This document shows positions 61,253 through 64,000 of a DNA stretch of 64,000 bases, piece after piece (positions within the stretch are counted from its first letter, which is position 1; each line of letters starts with the position of its first letter). This stretch comes from UBA10646 sp046296295 (GTDB taxonomy: Bacteria > Bacteroidota > Bacteroidia > Chitinophagales > Chitinophagaceae), in contig JBKBLG010000009.1 of assembly GCA_046296295.1 (NCBI GenBank), forward strand, positions 57,415 to 121,414, in the 5' to 3' direction. Below the pieces are notes generated by a model. That model did no database searches. It was not told the DNA's origin and worked only from the letters and a program-made list of their open reading frames with translations. The position numbers and the translations under genes are program-made.

Positions 61253-63703
61253 ATGATGTTACTCAGAGTGCTAACGATGTTATTGTGTTTGCTATGCATA
61301 AGTGCATCTACATTTACGCAAGTAAAAAAAATTACTGCTGTAAAAGTAACCGATGTACCCAAGTTAGACGGATTTTTAACCGATACTATTTGGCAAAATG
61401 CTGCCACTGCTACCGATTTTATTGTGAACAACCCCAATTATGGTGCTCCGGCTTCCCAAAAAACAATAGTAAAGCTAGTATATACCGATGAGGCGTTGTA
61501 TGTTGGTGCATACCTCTTCGATAAACCTGATAGTATTCGTAAGCAGTTAACGAGCCGCGATGCTCACGACCGCCAAGATTGTGATTTTTTTACACTTTCT
61601 ATCGACACTTATCGTGATAGGCAGAATGCTTTTCAATTTGTAGTAACAACAGCCAATGTACAAAGCGATGCTCGTGTAAGTACAGGTGGTGAACGTACTT
61701 TCGACTATAATTGGGATGCTGTTTGGGATAGCCGTGTGGCCATGCAACCCGATGGCTGGACGGTAGAAATCAAAATACCCTACATGGCGATTCGTTTTGC
61801 AAAAGCTGCATTACAGCATTGGGGTATCAATTTTGGTAGAAATATCCGCAGAATAAATGAAGTTAGTTATTGGAACCCAATTAACCCACAACAAGCAGGT
61901 TTTGTAAATCAGTTTGGCGACTTAGTTGATATTGTTAACATCGTTCCGCCCCTACGCTTATCGTTCTTACCATATATTACTGGCGGTTACCAAACTATAC
62001 CTACCAATAAAGGCACACAAACTACTTGGATACGCAATGGCGGCATGGATGTTAAGTATGGTATAAATGAAAGCTTTACACTTGATATGACATTAATCCC
62101 CGATTTCGGGCAGGTAGTAAGCGATAATGTTATATTGAACTTAAGCCCCTTTGAGCAACAGTTTCAAGAGAACCGTCCATTCTTTACAGAGGGTACTGAG
62201 TTGTTCAATAAAGCAGGCATCTTTTATAGTCGTAGAGTTGGTGAAAGGCCGCCGGGTTATTTTACCGCAAGGGCCATGGCTGCCGATAGCAACTACCAAT
62301 TGGTAAAAAACCCGAGTACGCAACAATTGTACAACGCATCGAAATTTAGTGGCCGTACTAAAGGCAACCTTGGTATTGGTGTATTCAATGCAGTTACAGC
62401 ACCCACTTATGCGGTTATGCGTAACAGCAAAGGAGAAGATATAAAACTTAAAACGGCTGCTCTTACTAATTACAATATTGTGGTGTTAGACCAAGCTCTG
62501 AAACATAGAAGTTCGGTAACATTAACCAATACCAATACATGGCGTGCCGGTGGCGAACGTAACGCTAACGTTGCAGCGCTCGATATAAGCCTGTTCGATA
62601 GTACCAATACTTACAATATACGAGCTCAAGGCCGCTTGAGTAATGTTTGGGGAACACGTGGTAATTACAATGGCTTTGCAAGTTTTGTATCGGTGGGTAA
62701 GGTAAGTGGCCGTTGGCAATGGAATGTGTACAATAATATTGAGAGCGACAAATACGATCCGAACGATTTAGGTTTCCTCTTTGCACCCAATGAAATAAGT
62801 ACAGGTGGAAAGCTAAGCTTCATTCAGTTTTTGCCTAACAAGCATTTTAACTATCGTAATTACACACTTTCTATCGATTATCAATCGTTATACAAACCTG
62901 CAAGCTATCAAGAGTTGCGCATTAATGCTAACTTCTTGCATGTGTTTAAAAATTTTTGGGATATTAGTTTAGATATTTCAAGTAATCCCTTTTATACCTA
63001 CGATTACTTCGAACTTCGAACTTCGGGGGCTAAAATGCGTAAGGTGCCCTGGGCTTTTGCAGGCCTATTCGGCAGCACCGATAGCCGTAAAAAATTATTT
63101 GTAAGCTACGGGTTAGGTTTCGCAGAAAGTCCGATAGAAAACGACCCATATTATTTGGCACGCATGGGGGTGCGTTATCGGTTTAATCCTAAATTTTCGT
63201 TAGAGATAAGCAAGCGTTGGGAAGATGATCAAGCCAATTATGGATTTAGTCATTTTAACCCAACCACAAGCGAACCAATTATTGGTCGCCGCCGTGTGAA
63301 GCAAGCAACTACATTGCTATCGGGCTTGTATAATTTCAAAGCTCGCATGAATGTATCGTTACGTTTAAGGCATTATTGGAGCAACGTAACCTACGAACGT
63401 TTTTATACAGTTACAGATGGCGGCGATTGGCAACCAACAGCATTTTCACCCAATCGCAATCGCAACTTTAATGTGTTTAATATAGACATGTTCTACACTT
63501 GGGATTTTTTATTGGGTAGCCGCTTAATTATTGCTTGGAAAAATGCCCTCGGCCCCGATGTTGTTATAGATGGCACTCGCCATGGCAAATACACGCAAAA
63601 CCTATGGGAAACAATACGCAGCCCACAAAGCAACGAAGTAAGTATTCGCCTTATTTATTTTGTGGATTACAATAGCTTACGCAAGCGAAAACAAATAGGT
63701 TAA
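61253..63703 (+). CDS. DUF5916 outer membrane protein with CBM9-like domain
   Basis: An 816-residue exported protein. Signal peptide (about 1-22, STFTQ) precedes a carbohydrate-binding family 9-like domain (about 28-225, KLDGFLTDTIWQNAA, DRQNAFQFVVTTANVQSD, GWTVEIKIPYMAIRF). A DUF5916 beta-barrel region (about 240-816, FTLDMTLIPDFGQVVSDN, FEQQFQENRPFFTEGTELFN) follows and ends RLIYFVDYNSLRKRK. The architecture is common in Bacteroidota and is predicted to be an outer membrane barrel; function unknown. A loose motif copy encodes YFTARAM, and another follows the stop. Met 2 at 61256 is also possible. Confidence 0.87.
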   Translation: MMLLRVLTMLLCLLCISASTFTQVKKITAVKVTDVPKLDGFLTDTIWQNAATATDFIVNNPNYGAPASQKTIVKLVYTDEALYVGAYLFDKPDSIRKQLTSRDAHDRQDCDFFTLSIDTYRDRQNAFQFVVTTANVQSDARVSTGGERTFDYNWDAVWDSRVAMQPDGWTVEIKIPYMAIRFAKAALQHWGINFGRNIRRINEVSYWNPINPQQAGFVNQFGDLVDIVNIVPPLRLSFLPYITGGYQTIPTNKGTQTTWIRNGGMDVKYGINESFTLDMTLIPDFGQVVSDNVILNLSPFEQQFQENRPFFTEGTELFNKAGIFYSRRVGERPPGYFTARAMAADSNYQLVKNPSTQQLYNASKFSGRTKGNLGIGVFNAVTAPTYAVMRNSKGEDIKLKTAALTNYNIVVLDQALKHRSSVTLTNTNTWRAGGERNANVAALDISLFDSTNTYNIRAQGRLSNVWGTRGNYNGFASFVSVGKVSGRWQWNVYNNIESDKYDPNDLGFLFAPNEISTGGKLSFIQFLPNKHFNYRNYTLSIDYQSLYKPASYQELRINANFLHVFKNFWDISLDISSNPFYTYDYFELRTSGAKMRKVPWAFAGLFGSTDSRKKLFVSYGLGFAESPIENDPYYLARMGVRYRFNPKFSLEISKRWEDDQANYGFSHFNPTTSEPIIGRRRVKQATTLLSGLYNFKARMNVSLRLRHYWSNVTYERFYTVTDGGDWQPTAFSPNRNRNFNVFNIDMFYTWDFLLGSRLIIAWKNALGPDVVIDGTRHGKYTQNLWETIRSPQSNEVSIRLIYFVDYNSLRKRKQIG

Positions 63704-63734
63704 ATAACCTTACGGTAAATAATTGTAGCAAAAT

Positions 63735-64000
63735 GAGGCTGTCTCAAAAGTGGCAGCCTTTTTTCTTTTTCACTAATGGGTGTTGAAAAGTCTGTGAACT
63801 AAATTGCTCTCAAATCAGTCTATAGGGTATGAGTAAAGCAGTATTCAAAACATATTCACCCAACCAACTGCAGTTGCTTCCCCCGAGTTGGGATGAGAAG
63901 ATACCCTTGAACCATCCGGTGCGGGTGGTGAGTTCAGTTATAGATAGTCTGGATCTAAGCAAGTTGTATAAAAGTTATGAGGGAGGTGGCACATCCAGCT
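63735..64000 (+). mobile_element. Left end of an IS1182-like insertion sequence (truncated by window)
   Basis: The left end starts GAGGCTGTCTCAAAAGT, a sequence typical of terminal inverted repeats of IS1182-type elements. GGCTG/CAGCC near the end could form a small stem before a T-run. The transposase gene starts at 63829. The right end lies beyond the window, so neither length nor target duplication can be checked. The element sits 14 bp beyond a dispersed motif copy that follows the DUF5916 stop. Confidence 0.75.
63829..64000 (+). CDS. IS1182-family transposase, N-terminal fragment
   Basis: The ATG at 63829 opens a frame that runs off the window edge (57 codons visible). The product starts MSKAVFKTYSPNQLQLLPPS and continues WDEKIPLNHPVRVVSSVID, the N-terminal signature of IS1182/DDE transposases. 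The DDE catalytic core is outside the window. Whether the gene is intact cannot be judged. Confidence 0.85.
   Translation, partial: MSKAVFKTYSPNQLQLLPPSWDEKIPLNHPVRVVSSVIDSLDLSKLYKSYEGGGTSS

Larger units (their letters stand above)
63..63721. repeat. Dispersed 14-bp motif family CCTTACGGTAAATG
   Basis: Seen directly. Exact copies reading CCTTACGGTAAATG on the plus strand start at 63, 24527, 28967, 31457, 38225, 39820, 49988, 51116, 56313, 58052 and 60668. Exact copies on the minus strand start at 3057, 16275, 19276, 53604 and 58722. One-mismatch copies on plus start at 14643, 16247, 19256, 47047, 52950 and 63708. One-mismatch copies on minus start at 40, 5510, 7919, 9641, 28763, 32921, 33644, 41266, 42205, 47602, 56424 and 57778. 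Looser copies lie near 12151, 12226, 14669, 24817, 31097, 31421, 34207, 35708, 37102, 41910, 51413, 58028 and 62259. Variation is mostly transitional, giving the consensus CCTTRCGGYAAATR. The core TTACSGTAA is an odd-length palindrome. The function is unknown; an uptake sequence is the favoured inference. Confidence 0.9.

Noticed and set aside
63..63721. Dispersed motif as a CRISPR repeat
   Set aside because: Spacing is irregular (hundreds to thousands of bases), copies are inside genes, and they face both ways; no array exists.
63..63721. Dispersed motif as a Chi or KOPS-type polar signal
   Set aside because: Copies on the two strands are balanced (17 and 17 among exact and one-mismatch copies), so there is no strand polarity across the window.

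Overview
The window looks like about 64 kb of chromosome from a Bacteroidota bacterium, most likely near the family Chitinophagaceae. That placement is an inference. It rests on families largely confined to this phylum (GLPGLI, DUF2851, DUF1573, DUF3667, DUF1599/BT_3928, LigD-associated PdeM, BshB1, propeller-type LytS kinases, 7TMR-DISM kinases), on AT-rich sequence, and on TAnnTTTG-type -7 promoter elements. No rRNA, tRNA, CRISPR array, prophage or plasmid gene was seen. The only mobile DNA is the left end of an IS1182-like element cut by the right edge (63735-64000).

Layout. 0-5 kb: dprA, an OmpA/PD40 envelope protein, a glycogen phosphorylase and a lipoprotein, all on the minus strand. 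6-9 kb: a DtxR-family regulator with a candidate operator, a ZIP metal transporter and a DUF2851 gene. 9-14.6 kb: a GLPGLI / TonB-type outer membrane pair and glycogen branching enzyme. 14.7-19.2 kb: a MoxR-like ATPase with its VWA partner, and glnS. 19.3-28.7 kb: a signalling block with a TPR sensor kinase, a frameshifted small ORF, a LuxR-type regulator, a beta-barrel protein, yebC, a DCC thiol protein and a LytTR/LytS pair. 29-32.4 kb: fused 2-oxoacid dehydrogenase E1 and two DUF1573 proteins. 32.6-38.2 kb: a minus-strand operon of a DUF3667 protein, mazG, a membrane sensor piece and an NtrY-like kinase. 39-44.7 kb: an oligopeptide-type permease, BT_3928, DUF1599, folP, bshB1 and a fatty acid desaturase. 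44.9-51.2 kb: purL-fkbM-hldD-proC facing pdeM and lptB. 51.3-55.3 kb: a second sensor kinase / regulator / beta-barrel module plus a lipoprotein. 55.3-63.7 kb: metF, queE, folD, efp, an rRNA/tRNA pseudouridine synthase, mnmA, a thioredoxin-like protein and a DUF5916 outer membrane protein.

Themes. Glycogen metabolism (phosphorylase and branching enzyme), one-carbon and folate metabolism (folP, metF, folD, purL), translation and RNA modification (glnS, efp, mnmA, RluA-type synthase, queE) and envelope biogenesis (hldD, lptB, OmpA-like and beta-barrel proteins) are mixed with five sensor kinases.

The most striking signal is not a gene. A 14-bp sequence, CCTTACGGTAAATG, occurs 16 times exactly and about 18 more times with one mismatch. 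It lies in both orientations equally, between genes and inside conserved genes. It forms inverted pairs near gene boundaries, and inside proteins it appears as LTVN, FTVR or HLPQG. Chance would give far fewer than one copy. Density, orientation balance and hairpin pairing resemble the DNA uptake sequences of Neisseria and Haemophilus, which I do not know to be described in this phylum. This functional reading is an inference.
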